DNA from: Mucilaginibacter gossypii
GTDB taxonomy: Bacteria; Bacteroidota; Bacteroidia; Sphingobacteriales; Sphingobacteriaceae
Direction of reading: 5' to 3'
Length of the DNA stretch: 64,000 bases
NCBI RefSeq assembly: GCF_900100945.1
Contig: NZ_FNCG01000018.1
Coordinates: forward strand, 62,001-126,000
The position numbers and the translations under genes were made by a program. Position 1 is the first letter of the stretch; each line of letters starts with the position of its first letter. The notes beneath the pieces are model-generated. The model saw only the letters and a list, made by a program, of their open reading frames with translations. It did no database searches and was not told the origin of the DNA. Positions 22,906-30,976 of the stretch are shown piece by piece.

Positions 22906-24216
22906 ATGAAAAAATCCATACCCTTCGGCATACTTTTAATTGTAATTGTATTAGCCCTTCTATACCCTTCAGTTACTCTTACAACCATTAAAGACAGCAA
23001 AATTGATACAGGTGATACCGCCTGGCTATTAGTAAGTACCGCCCTTGTACTGATCATGACCCCTGGCCTGGCATTTTTTTATGGCGGTATGGTGAGCAAA
23101 AAAAACGTATTGTCAACCATGTTGCAAAGCTTTGTTTGTATGGGTGTAATTACTGTTATATGGGTAATATTCGGCTTTAGCCTTGCCTTTGGCGAAGATG
23201 AGTTTGGTGGCTTTATTGGTAATCCCGGCACTTTCTTTATGATGAAAGGCACATTGGGCAACGCCACCTGGGAACTGGCCCCAACTATCCCGCTGATACT
23301 ATTTGCTATGTTCCAGCTAAAATTTGCGGTTATCACCCCGGCCCTCATCACCGGCGCGTTTGCCGAAAGGATCCGCTTCAACTCTTATGTTATTTTCCTT
23401 TGCCTGTTCATGGTGTTTATATATGCACCCTTGGCTCACGCTACCTGGCATCCAAAAGGCTTCCTTTTCGGAAAAGGTGTACTTGACTTTGCCGGCGGCA
23501 CCGTGGTGCACATGAGTGCAGGCTGGGCAGCTTTGGCATCAGCCATATATTTAAAGGGCCGTAATGAAACATCACACAATCCGGCCCGGATCAGTTATGT
23601 ATTATTAGGAACAGGCTTATTGTGGTTTGGCTGGTTTGGCTTTAACGCAGGTTCGGCCCTGGGTTCGGGCACATTGGCAGCAACCGCTTTGGCAACAACC
23701 ACTACAGCATCAGCCGCGGCTGCTATGGCATGGATGTTCTTTGATATCCTTCGCGGTAAAAAACCAGGTGTGTTAGGTGCCTGTATCGGCGCGGTTGTAG
23801 GTTTGGTGGCTATCACCCCTGCAGCGGGCTATGTAACTATTCCCCATTCATTAATTATCGGTATCGTAGCAGCAGTTGTAAGTAACCTGGTTGTGATTTG
23901 GAGAACAAAAACCAGCATTGATGATACCCTCGATGTATTCCCATGCCATGGCGTAGGCGGCATGGTAGGCATGTTATTAACCGGTGTATTTGCACACCAA
24001 AACGTAAACTCCGCCAACACAACCGGTAACGGTTTATTTTACGGCGAAACACACCTTTTCATTATTCATTTAATTACCCTTGTAGGTGTATCAGCCTTCG
24101 CTTTCTTCGGCTCATTCATCTTATTAAAAATCACCGACATGATCAGCACACTGCGTGTAACACCAGAAGAAGAACTTGCAGGTCTTGACATCAGCCAGCA
24201 CGACGAGGAACTATAA
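22906..24216 (+). CDS. amtB: ammonium transporter (Amt family)
   Basis: 436 residues with about eleven to twelve hydrophobic segments. Family signatures: DTAWLLVSTALVLIMTPGLAFFYGGMV, the conserved pore His pair in FAGGTVVHMSAGW and FPCHGVGGMVG, and FAGG/GWFGFNAGSALG. The first hydrophobic stretch may be an uncleaved or cleaved signal sequence, as in AmtB. It carries NH4+/NH3 across the inner membrane. No glnK/glnB (PII) gene follows, which is unusual because amtB is often paired with one. A strong terminator lies 49 nt downstream. A second, longer Amt lies at 26392. Confidence 0.93.
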   Translation: MKKSIPFGILLIVIVLALLYPSVTLTTIKDSKIDTGDTAWLLVSTALVLIMTPGLAFFYGGMVSKKNVLSTMLQSFVCMGVITVIWVIFGFSLAFGEDEFGGFIGNPGTFFMMKGTLGNATWELAPTIPLILFAMFQLKFAVITPALITGAFAERIRFNSYVIFLCLFMVFIYAPLAHATWHPKGFLFGKGVLDFAGGTVVHMSAGWAALASAIYLKGRNETSHNPARISYVLLGTGLLWFGWFGFNAGSALGSGTLAATALATTTTASAAAAMAWMFFDILRGKKPGVLGACIGAVVGLVAITPAAGYVTIPHSLIIGIVAAVVSNLVVIWRTKTSIDDTLDVFPCHGVGGMVGMLLTGVFAHQNVNSANTTGNGLFYGETHLFIIHLITLVGVSAFAFFGSFILLKITDMISTLRVTPEEELAGLDISQHDEEL

Positions 24217-24264
24217 CCAGATCCTACCCTACCTGATTAAACTCAATTAACAACATAAAAAATA

Positions 24265-24290
24265 AGCCGCACCCTTTACAGGGTGCGGCT
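24265..24290 (+). terminator. terminator of amtB
   Basis: Perfect 11-bp stem AGCCGCACCCT/AGGGTGCGGCT with loop TTAC, followed by CTTTTATTT on the plus strand. Confidence 0.9.
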
Positions 24291-24346
24291 CTTTTATTTC
24301 ATCTTGCGCATTATTTACTGAAACTGCAACTCCAATCTCAAGACAA

Positions 24347-24946
24347 TTACCATTCTTTAGTAGATACCCTTTTTACTTTTTTAACTTCCGCCGGCTTTTC
24401 AAGCGACGAGGTTTTAAGCATATAAGCCTTTAAATTATCACCTACATGCTTGCTGTTGCTCAGCACCTGGTTTAAACAGGCGTTAAAATCAACCTTTGAT
24501 AATTTTTCCGACGCCTTTTCCAGGGAGACATCCTTGCCATGCATATGTTCCACATTACCATAACGGTTACGCTGATATGGCTGATAAACAAAATCCGTTA
24601 ACCAATAACGGTATTTGCCATCTTTTACCTCTATTTTAAGCGTATAGCTTAGCTCACCGCCTTCACTATTACCCATCAGGCCTTTTTTGTTAACTAAAAA
24701 AATACCCGTACCAGTAAGCGCATTGCCATCCTTATCAGCCTTTGCCAGTTTAAGCACCTTTTTAGGATAAGCCTTGGTCAAAAAATACAATCCCCTGCTA
24801 TAAAGCGAATCTGCAATGGAGCCGGGCTGGTCAACCGTTTTATAATAAATGTATTTATTATTCTCATCAAAAGCCAGTGAATCCTTCTGCGCAAAAGCGC
24901 CGGATGAAAAAAGGAGACCGACAAAGCCTAATAGTATCTTTTTCAT
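24347..24946 (-). CDS. DUF4468 domain secreted protein
   Basis: 199 residues with a signal peptide (MKKILLGFVGLLFSSGAFAQ). Residues about 25-150 match the DUF4468 pattern (TBP-like fold): YIYYKTVDQPGSIADSLYSRGLYFL, then ELSYTLKIEVKDGKYRYWLTDFVY. The C-terminal tail is Lys/Val-rich. Members are common secreted proteins of Bacteroidota with no assigned function. A -7 element (TATATTTG on the minus strand, 24958-24951) lies only 4 nt before the start codon and overlaps the end of the porin terminator. Confidence 0.7.
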   Translation of the reverse strand: MKKILLGFVGLLFSSGAFAQKDSLAFDENNKYIYYKTVDQPGSIADSLYSRGLYFLTKAYPKKVLKLAKADKDGNALTGTGIFLVNKKGLMGNSEGGELSYTLKIEVKDGKYRYWLTDFVYQPYQRNRYGNVEHMHGKDVSLEKASEKLSKVDFNACLNQVLSNSKHVGDNLKAYMLKTSSLEKPAEVKKVKRVSTKEW

Positions 24947-24950
24947 GTAA

Positions 24951-24988
24951 CAAATATAAAAGCCGCTCCGGATAATTCCGGAACGGCT
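24951..24988 (-). terminator. porin terminator with overlapping promoter element
   Basis: Stem AGCCG-TCCGGA/TCCGGA-CGGCT (24961-24988), followed on the minus strand by TTTTATATTTG. The T-rich tail contains TATATTTG (24958-24951), which fits the -7 element of the DUF4468 gene. One stretch therefore seems to end one gene and start the next. Confidence 0.6.
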
Positions 24989-25018
24989 CGTGATAAAAAT
25001 AGATTAAATTATTTTTTT

Positions 25019-26059
25019 TTAGAAAGCGTACACAGCAGCTACAGCAAACTGACCGGCTGATTTTGAAGGATCGCCAGAGTGGTTCAGGAATGAAGTAGAT
25101 GAGCCATGATCTAACCTTATTTCAGGAATGAAAGTAAGCGGGCCTGATTTGATATTTGCAGTAAAGGTAAATGCTTTAACATTTTGTCCCGGAGGAGGGC
25201 CTAAAGTTACTAAATCACCTTTTTTAGTTTTAAAGTACTCGCCCCTTAAACCTAAAGTTACTGTTTTTGATACTGCTAACTGCGGATATAAAGCAACGCC
25301 GCTAAAACCACCGCCATCATGCGGAGCTGAATAAGTAGCGCCGTTTAAGCCCAGTTTAAAGGCATCAGTAATTTGATAAGCGGTTGTTAAATCAACTTCG
25401 GTACCTGAAGTACTTCCGGTAGCAAGGTTAAGATAAGCAGTCCATCCTTTAACAGGAGATACAAACAACTGTGAGCCGAAAGTATTTACCTTATGCGTTG
25501 AAGTATAATTGTTCCAAGTATCATTAAAAATACCGGCCATTAAACTTACTTTATCGCTAAACGCGTAAGTTAATTTAACACCAGGATTTTGGAACGGACC
25601 GTTGGTAAATAAATACGAAGTAGAGTAGTTAAAGTTACCTACCGGGCTAATAACCTCATAACCAATAAAGGTAGCCATGTAACCACCGGTAAGGTTTAAT
25701 TTATCGGTTAGATCATATGATACGTACAAATTTTGAATGTGGAATGAATCGCCATTAGGACCATTAGGAATTGATTGGGCCTGGCCACGCGGACCAAATG
25801 AAAGCTCGCCCACAAAAGCTGCTTTACCAACTTTTTTCTTCAAACCCAGATCAATCATGCCAATTGATACTGAATTATGATCACTTGCAAAGCTGGTAGG
25901 GATTTGCGAACCCTTATCAGAAAAATCATATTTATAATAGGTATCTACCGAACCGTAGATCACCAGAGGAGAATCTGAGGTTGTTTTAACCGTGTCCTGA
26001 GCCTTAACCGTAAAGGCCGCAATTGAAAAAAATGAGAAGAGTAGAAATACTTTTTTCAT
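25019..26059 (-). CDS. outer-membrane beta-barrel porin
   Basis: 346 residues with a signal peptide (MKKVFLLFSFFSIAAFTVKA). After SPLVIYGSVDTYYKYDF come alternating strands with aromatic girdles, ending in a C-terminal Phe (FAVAAVYAF), typical of barrels recognised by BamA. It resembles the OmpL-like BBP2 porins of Bacteroidota. It is encoded between two ammonium transporters and shares the strand of the longer one, so I infer a role in outer-membrane passage of a nitrogen source. The 332-nt gap to that transporter contains a hairpin, so co-transcription is uncertain. Confidence 0.75.
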   Translation of the reverse strand: MKKVFLLFSFFSIAAFTVKAQDTVKTTSDSPLVIYGSVDTYYKYDFSDKGSQIPTSFASDHNSVSIGMIDLGLKKKVGKAAFVGELSFGPRGQAQSIPNGPNGDSFHIQNLYVSYDLTDKLNLTGGYMATFIGYEVISPVGNFNYSTSYLFTNGPFQNPGVKLTYAFSDKVSLMAGIFNDTWNNYTSTHKVNTFGSQLFVSPVKGWTAYLNLATGSTSGTEVDLTTAYQITDAFKLGLNGATYSAPHDGGGFSGVALYPQLAVSKTVTLGLRGEYFKTKKGDLVTLGPPPGQNVKAFTFTANIKSGPLTFIPEIRLDHGSSTSFLNHSGDPSKSAGQFAVAAVYAF

Positions 26060-26391
26060 GATAACGATTTAATTGTGAATTGATAAACTATTTGTTAATT
26101 GTTGTTTTTTGGGATAAATACACTGTTATTATTTGATTATCAACACCTTGCAGTTAAAAGGATAGTTTATGTGTCGGCATAAAAAATCCCTGCACGATTG
26201 GCAACGGCAACGTCCATTTAAACAACTACTGCTGTTTTAATATGAAATGCTGTTTAGTCTTAAGCCTCCACCTTAGTTTAAAGTCAGAAATGAACTCCCG
26301 ACTTTAAACTGAGGACTACAGGCTAATACTACCACTCTCCAACCGCACAAGGCATCAATATCTTTATTTAAGCTGTTAAGCTCCTATATGA
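26060..26391. other. intergenic region between Amt and porin
   Basis: Contains a 15-bp inverted repeat with one mismatch (CCTTAGTTTAAAGTC at 26271-26285 and GACTTTAAACTGAGG at 26300-26314). It has a 14-nt loop but no T-run on either side. The words GACTTTA/AGTCTTAAG recur in the low-complexity tract at 44818-44896. No gene seen. Confidence 0.45.
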
Positions 26392-27999
26392 TCAGGCTTC
26401 AGAAGCAACCTTAGCGCCATTATCAAAAAGGCCGCTTAAGCTGATCTCATCATCCTGAACAGGGTAAACTTCGATACCGTGGTCAAATACGTCGATACCA
26501 CCTGCGCCTGTTTCACCGTGTTCTTCGATACGCAATTTCCATGGATGACCTAATTTGTTGATCACAAACATCATCACATATGAAACCGCGAATACTGCAA
26601 GGGTAATGGTAAGGCTACCGATCAGCTGAGCTTTTAATACATCAAAACCACCGCCGTAAAATAAACCTGTTACCGGAGCAGAGTTATCAGCACCTGTTGG
26701 GCCGGTAGCACCATATTGACCTGAAGCGAATAAACCTAATGAAATAGTACCCCAGATACCGTTAAAGCCGTGTACTGATACTGCACCAACCGGATCATCG
26801 ATACGGAACCACTCAATAAGGTAAACACCGCCGAAGATAATGAAGCCTGAAATAGCACCAAGCATGATAGCGCCAAACGGACTAACCCAGTAACAAGGGC
26901 AGGTAATAGCAACTAAACCTGCAAGGAAACCATTAATAGTAAAGGCTAAATCAAATTTGCCTTTTGTTGGGCCAAACCATAAGGCAGCAAGCATAGCAGT
27001 AAAACCGCCAGCGCAGGCAGCAAGCGTAGTGTTTGCAGCAACACGGCCGATACCCTGCATATCCATTGCCGATAAAGTTGAACCAGGGTTAAAACCATAC
27101 CAACCAAACCAAAGTAAGAAACCACCTACAGCAGCAACCAATAAGTTGTGACCTGGGGGCAAACCGCCTTTTTCTTTATCATCGCGGGCAAATATCCTAC
27201 CCAAGCGTGGGCCTAACACCATTGCACCTGCCAGTGAAGCAACACCACCAATAGTGTGTACTACTGTTGAACCTGCAAAGTCACGGAAAGGCTGAGCGCT
27301 TATTGATTTAAAGAAACCTGAAGTTCCCATGGTAGCAAGGAAACCATCCGGCCCCCAAGCCCAGTGACCGATAATAGGATAGATAAAGCCGGTAATACCG
27401 ATACTGTAAAGAATATCGCCACGGAAACTGGTACGACCGATCATAGCACCAGATACGATGGTTGAGCAGGTATCAGCAAAAGCGTACTGGAAAATCCAAT
27501 GTGCCAATACCGGGATACCGGTTGAACCATAAGTTTCAGGTGTATTTTGAAGGAAGAACCAGGTTTTGCCATCAGCACCACCCCAGCCAATAAAGCCGTT
27601 GCCATTGCCAAACATAAAGGCATAACCTATAGCGTAAAATAGCAAACCACAAAGACAAGTATCAAAAATACACTCCATCAGCACGTTCACTGTTTCGCGC
27701 TTACGGGCGAAACCAGCTTCGAGCATAACGAAACCCGCCTGCATACCAAATACCAAAAAGGCAGCAACCAGTGTCCAAACAGTATTAACCGTGTTAATTA
27801 ACGCTGTTTCATGGGCGGTGTACGTTTCGGCAGCGTTAGCTTTTGTGCCAAATACACCCGGCAAAACCATCATTGCGGCAAACACCAGCAATAAGCCAAT
27901 CATTTTCCCTGTAAAAATGGTTGCTCCCAGCGCCCATTTTTCACGTGTCAGCTGTCGGACTGCACTTAGGAAGTTGTGTTTTGTAGAACCTACTTTCAT
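26392..27999 (-). CDS. ammonium transporter, long form
   Basis: 535 residues, about 100 more than AmtB. The extra N-terminal part includes a hydrophobic segment at about 35-53 (MIGLLLVFAAMMVLPGVFG) ending near an Ala-x-Ala, so it may be a long signal sequence. The core opens NTVWTLVAAFLVFGMQAGFVMLEAGF; the pore His residues lie in DFAGSTVVHTIGG and SVHGFNGIWG. This belongs to the eukaryote/Bacteroidota Amt group with the GFVMLEAG motif, distinct from the AmtB at 22906. The C-terminal tail (about 60 residues) is acidic. Three direct repeats lie just upstream of the start. Confidence 0.92.
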   Translation of the reverse strand: MKVGSTKHNFLSAVRQLTREKWALGATIFTGKMIGLLLVFAAMMVLPGVFGTKANAAETYTAHETALINTVNTVWTLVAAFLVFGMQAGFVMLEAGFARKRETVNVLMECIFDTCLCGLLFYAIGYAFMFGNGNGFIGWGGADGKTWFFLQNTPETYGSTGIPVLAHWIFQYAFADTCSTIVSGAMIGRTSFRGDILYSIGITGFIYPIIGHWAWGPDGFLATMGTSGFFKSISAQPFRDFAGSTVVHTIGGVASLAGAMVLGPRLGRIFARDDKEKGGLPPGHNLLVAAVGGFLLWFGWYGFNPGSTLSAMDMQGIGRVAANTTLAACAGGFTAMLAALWFGPTKGKFDLAFTINGFLAGLVAITCPCYWVSPFGAIMLGAISGFIIFGGVYLIEWFRIDDPVGAVSVHGFNGIWGTISLGLFASGQYGATGPTGADNSAPVTGLFYGGGFDVLKAQLIGSLTITLAVFAVSYVMMFVINKLGHPWKLRIEEHGETGAGGIDVFDHGIEVYPVQDDEISLSGLFDNGAKVASEA

Positions 28000-28007
28000 C
28001 GTTTAAT

Positions 28008-28070
28008 TTAGTTTGATTGTTTTTTAAAAATTAATTAGTTTGATTGTTGTATTTAAATTTAGTTTGATTG
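28008..28070 (-). promoter_or_regulatory. three direct repeats upstream of the long-form amt
   Basis: TTAGTTTGATTG occurs at 28008-28019, 28035-28046 and 28059-28070, spaced 27 and 24 nt start to start. On the coding (minus) strand they read CAATCAAACTAA and lie between about -9 and -71 from the ATG. The remaining gap to 28596 is very A+T-rich with no gene. Confidence 0.5.
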
Positions 28071-28557
28071 CTATCCTGAATTACAAAACAATTTTCACCT
28101 CCAAATCCTCAATCACGCCTCTAATCTTTTTCATTTTTTATAAAAAGCATAATAATTGGTGTGTTTTCGTAAATTATTTTCTGAAATTAGGTAGTATTTT
28201 TAAGAATAACAAATTATTAATGATAAATTAATGGTAAAAAATAGAAAAATTATGAAAATTGCAAAAACAAGGCTCTTAAAATGTCATTTTTTAAACATTT
28301 AAAAATGATATTTTCAATATAAATTCATTTTCATCATTAAAAAAATTAAAAAATCTAATTTTTACAGTTTAAAATACCATTTAATCAGTTTTAAAAGCAA
28401 ATAATCGCCCAAAAGCAATAAAAAAACACGATTTTATTGATTTCAGGCAGAACTTTTAGAAGAATTAAGACTTTCCTTTAAATTATATCAGTTTTTTAAT
28501 GATTAGGTGGTATGTTATATTTCACTTAATTTTGCCCGATATTTTAAAGGATAGTTA
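28071..28557. other. A+T-rich divergent control region
   Basis: Almost 500 nt with runs of A and T and no frame of interest. It separates the divergent long amt and type III glutamine synthetase genes and must carry regulatory sites for both. Apart from the triple repeat and the -7 element at 28558, I see nothing defined. Confidence 0.4.
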
Positions 28558-28565
28558 TATTTTTG
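28558..28565 (+). promoter_or_regulatory. -7 promoter element of glutamine synthetase
   Basis: TATTTTTG, 31 nt before the start codon. A TTG at 28532-28534 is 23 bp upstream, slightly longer than the usual 19-21 bp. Confidence 0.45.
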
Positions 28566-28596
28566 AACACTAACCTTTATTTAAACCTCATAAAAT

Positions 28597-30771
28597 ATGT
28601 CCAATATTCGTTTTAAAGCCTTACAGGATGTACTTTCAAGAACTATCCCTGAAGTAAAACCGCCTTCACCAAAAATTTCCGATTATTTCGGATCGAATGT
28701 TTTTGATAAAAAGAAGATGAAGGAATACCTTTCATCAGAGGCTTACCAGGGAATTGTAAATTCAATTGAAAAAGGTGAGCCAATTCCGCGCGACCTGGCA
28801 GAACAGATCGCTTCCGCAATGAAAGCCTGGGCTTTAGGCAAAGGCGCAACCCATTATACACATTGGTTTCAACCGCTTACCGGCACTACGGCCGAAAAAC
28901 ATGACGCTTTTTTTGAGCCCACCGCAGATGGCGGCGCTATAGAACGTTTTTCGGGCGATGCCCTTGCACAACAGGAGCCTGATGCCTCAAGCTTCCCGAG
29001 TGGCGGCATCCGTAATACATTTGAGGCCCGCGGTTATACTGCCTGGGACCCTTCCTCGCCTGCCTTTTTAATGGCGCGTACCCTGTGTATCCCAACAGTG
29101 TTCGTATCGTACACCGGCGAAGCACTTGATTATAAAGTACCTTTATTAAAGGCACTGAACGTGCTTGATAAAGCGGCTGTTGATGTTTGCCATTATTTTG
29201 ATAAAGGCATAGAAAAAGTAAATGCATCATTAGGTATTGAGCAGGAATACTTTTTGGTTGACCTGGCCTTATTTAATGCCCGTCCCGATCTTTATTTAAC
29301 CGGCCGTACTTTATTCGGCCACATGTCGGCCAAAAACCAGCAACTGGAAGATCATTACTTTGGCTCGATACCTGAGCGCGTGTATGCTTACATGCAGGAT
29401 ATGGAAGCCGAAGCATTGCAATTAGGCATCCCGCTTAAAACCCGTCATAATGAGGTTGCTCCATCCCAGTTTGAATGTGCACCGATATATGAAGAGATTA
29501 ACCTCGCCATCGACCATAACCAACTGTTAATGGATTTGATGGACCGTGTTGCCAGGCGCCATAACTTTAAGGTGTTACTTCATGAAAAACCATATGCAGG
29601 CCTTAATGGTTCGGGCAAGCACAATAACTGGTCGCTGATAACCAATACAGGCAAAAACCTGTTATCGCCTGGTAAAACGCCTAAAAACAACCTCATGTTC
29701 CTGGCCTTTTTTGTGAACACCATAAAAGCGGTACACGAGCATGCTGATCTGTTAAGAGCGTCCATTGCATCAGTTAATAACGACCACCGTTTAGGTGCCA
29801 ATGAAGCCCCTCCAGCCATTATATCTATATTTTTGGGCAGCCAGCTTAGCGACGTGCTTGATGAGATAGAAACATCCCGCATCAGCAAAAAAATCAAAGA
29901 AGAAAACCTGTTATGGCAGGGCATCCCTAAGATCCCGCAAATTTTGCCCGACAATACCGACCGCAACCGTACTTCGCCTTTTGCCTTTACCGGTAACAAG
30001 TTTGAGCTGCGCGCAGTAGGCTCATCAGCCAACTCGGCCAGCCCGATGACCATTCTTAACCTTATCGTTGCCGATCAGCTTAAAAAATTCAAATACGATG
30101 TAGATAAGCTGATGAAAAAAGGCGAGAAAAAAGATCTGGCTTTATTAATGGTGATCAAAAAGTACATCAAAGAATCAAAAAACATCCGCTTTGAGGGAAA
30201 TGGCTATAGCGAAGAATGGGAAAAAGAAGCCGCGCTAAGAGGTTTACCCAATATTAAAACCACACCAAAAGCGCTGGATGCTTTAATAAACGATAAGTCG
30301 GAACATCTTTTTGCCGAAACCGGCGTGTTCACCGTGCGTGAAGCACATGCACGTCACGAGATCTTACTTGATGCTTTCTACAAAAAGCTACAGATAGAAG
30401 CCCGCGTAATTGGCGAAATGGTGATGAACGTGATTATCCCGGCAGCAATTGCTTATCAAAGCAAACTGATTGAAAATGTAAAAGGACTAAAAGATATTGG
30501 CCTGGATAAAGCAACTTATGCTTCGCAGCTTGACATCATTAACAGGATCTCTGAGCATGTGAACTTCATTAAAACCAATACCGAGCAAATGGTTAACGAG
30601 CGCAAAAAAGCTAACGTTATCGACGACCTTCGTCAGCGCGCTATTGATTACGATGAAAAGGTAAAATCATTCTTCCAGCCTATCCGCTACCACGTTGATA
30701 AACTGGAGCAACTGGTTGATGACCGCCAATGGCCGCTGCCTAAATTCAGGGAGCTGTTGTTTATTAAATAA
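28597..30771 (+). CDS. glnN: glutamine synthetase type III
   Basis: 724 residues, the size of GSIII (GSI and GSII are about 450 or shorter). Characteristic blocks: the N-terminal FGSNVFDKKKMKEYL, ARGYTAWDPSSPAF, LGIEQEYFLVD (metal-binding Glu), TRHNEVAPSQFECAPIYEE, HEKPYAGLNGSGKHNNWS (catalytic and glutamate loop), and RTSPFAFTGNKFELRAVGSSANSASPM. It condenses ammonium and glutamate to glutamine in the cytoplasm. Its position divergent from an ammonium transporter supports a nitrogen-assimilation locus. A palindromic terminator follows the gene. Confidence 0.96.
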   Translation: MSNIRFKALQDVLSRTIPEVKPPSPKISDYFGSNVFDKKKMKEYLSSEAYQGIVNSIEKGEPIPRDLAEQIASAMKAWALGKGATHYTHWFQPLTGTTAEKHDAFFEPTADGGAIERFSGDALAQQEPDASSFPSGGIRNTFEARGYTAWDPSSPAFLMARTLCIPTVFVSYTGEALDYKVPLLKALNVLDKAAVDVCHYFDKGIEKVNASLGIEQEYFLVDLALFNARPDLYLTGRTLFGHMSAKNQQLEDHYFGSIPERVYAYMQDMEAEALQLGIPLKTRHNEVAPSQFECAPIYEEINLAIDHNQLLMDLMDRVARRHNFKVLLHEKPYAGLNGSGKHNNWSLITNTGKNLLSPGKTPKNNLMFLAFFVNTIKAVHEHADLLRASIASVNNDHRLGANEAPPAIISIFLGSQLSDVLDEIETSRISKKIKEENLLWQGIPKIPQILPDNTDRNRTSPFAFTGNKFELRAVGSSANSASPMTILNLIVADQLKKFKYDVDKLMKKGEKKDLALLMVIKKYIKESKNIRFEGNGYSEEWEKEAALRGLPNIKTTPKALDALINDKSEHLFAETGVFTVREAHARHEILLDAFYKKLQIEARVIGEMVMNVIIPAAIAYQSKLIENVKGLKDIGLDKATYASQLDIINRISEHVNFIKTNTEQMVNERKKANVIDDLRQRAIDYDEKVKSFFQPIRYHVDKLEQLVDDRQWPLPKFRELLFIK

Positions 30772-30780
30772 GATATTAAC

Positions 30781-30855
30781 ACGAATTGCCACGAATTAAA
30801 TCGAATTACACCAATTATAGTTCGATAAATTTTGTGGCAATTCGTTTTTTATTTT
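30781..30855 (+). terminator. probable terminator of glnN
   Basis: Arms ACGAATTGCCAC (30781-30792) and GTGGCAATTCGT (30834-30845) are perfect 12-mers with a 41-nt loop, followed by TTTTTATTTT. The ACGAATT words recur inside the loop and at 30941-30958, so this may be a dispersed repeat recruited as a terminator. Confidence 0.55.
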
Positions 30856-30976
30856 AATCCCATAATCTGGCTGTGCAGAATTATAACCTGAGCTACCAGG
30901 CCCCTATCTCTTCTCTTAATTCTCACAAATAAGCAAGGCAATTCGTGAAATTCGATTGAATTTGTAAAATTAGTGC

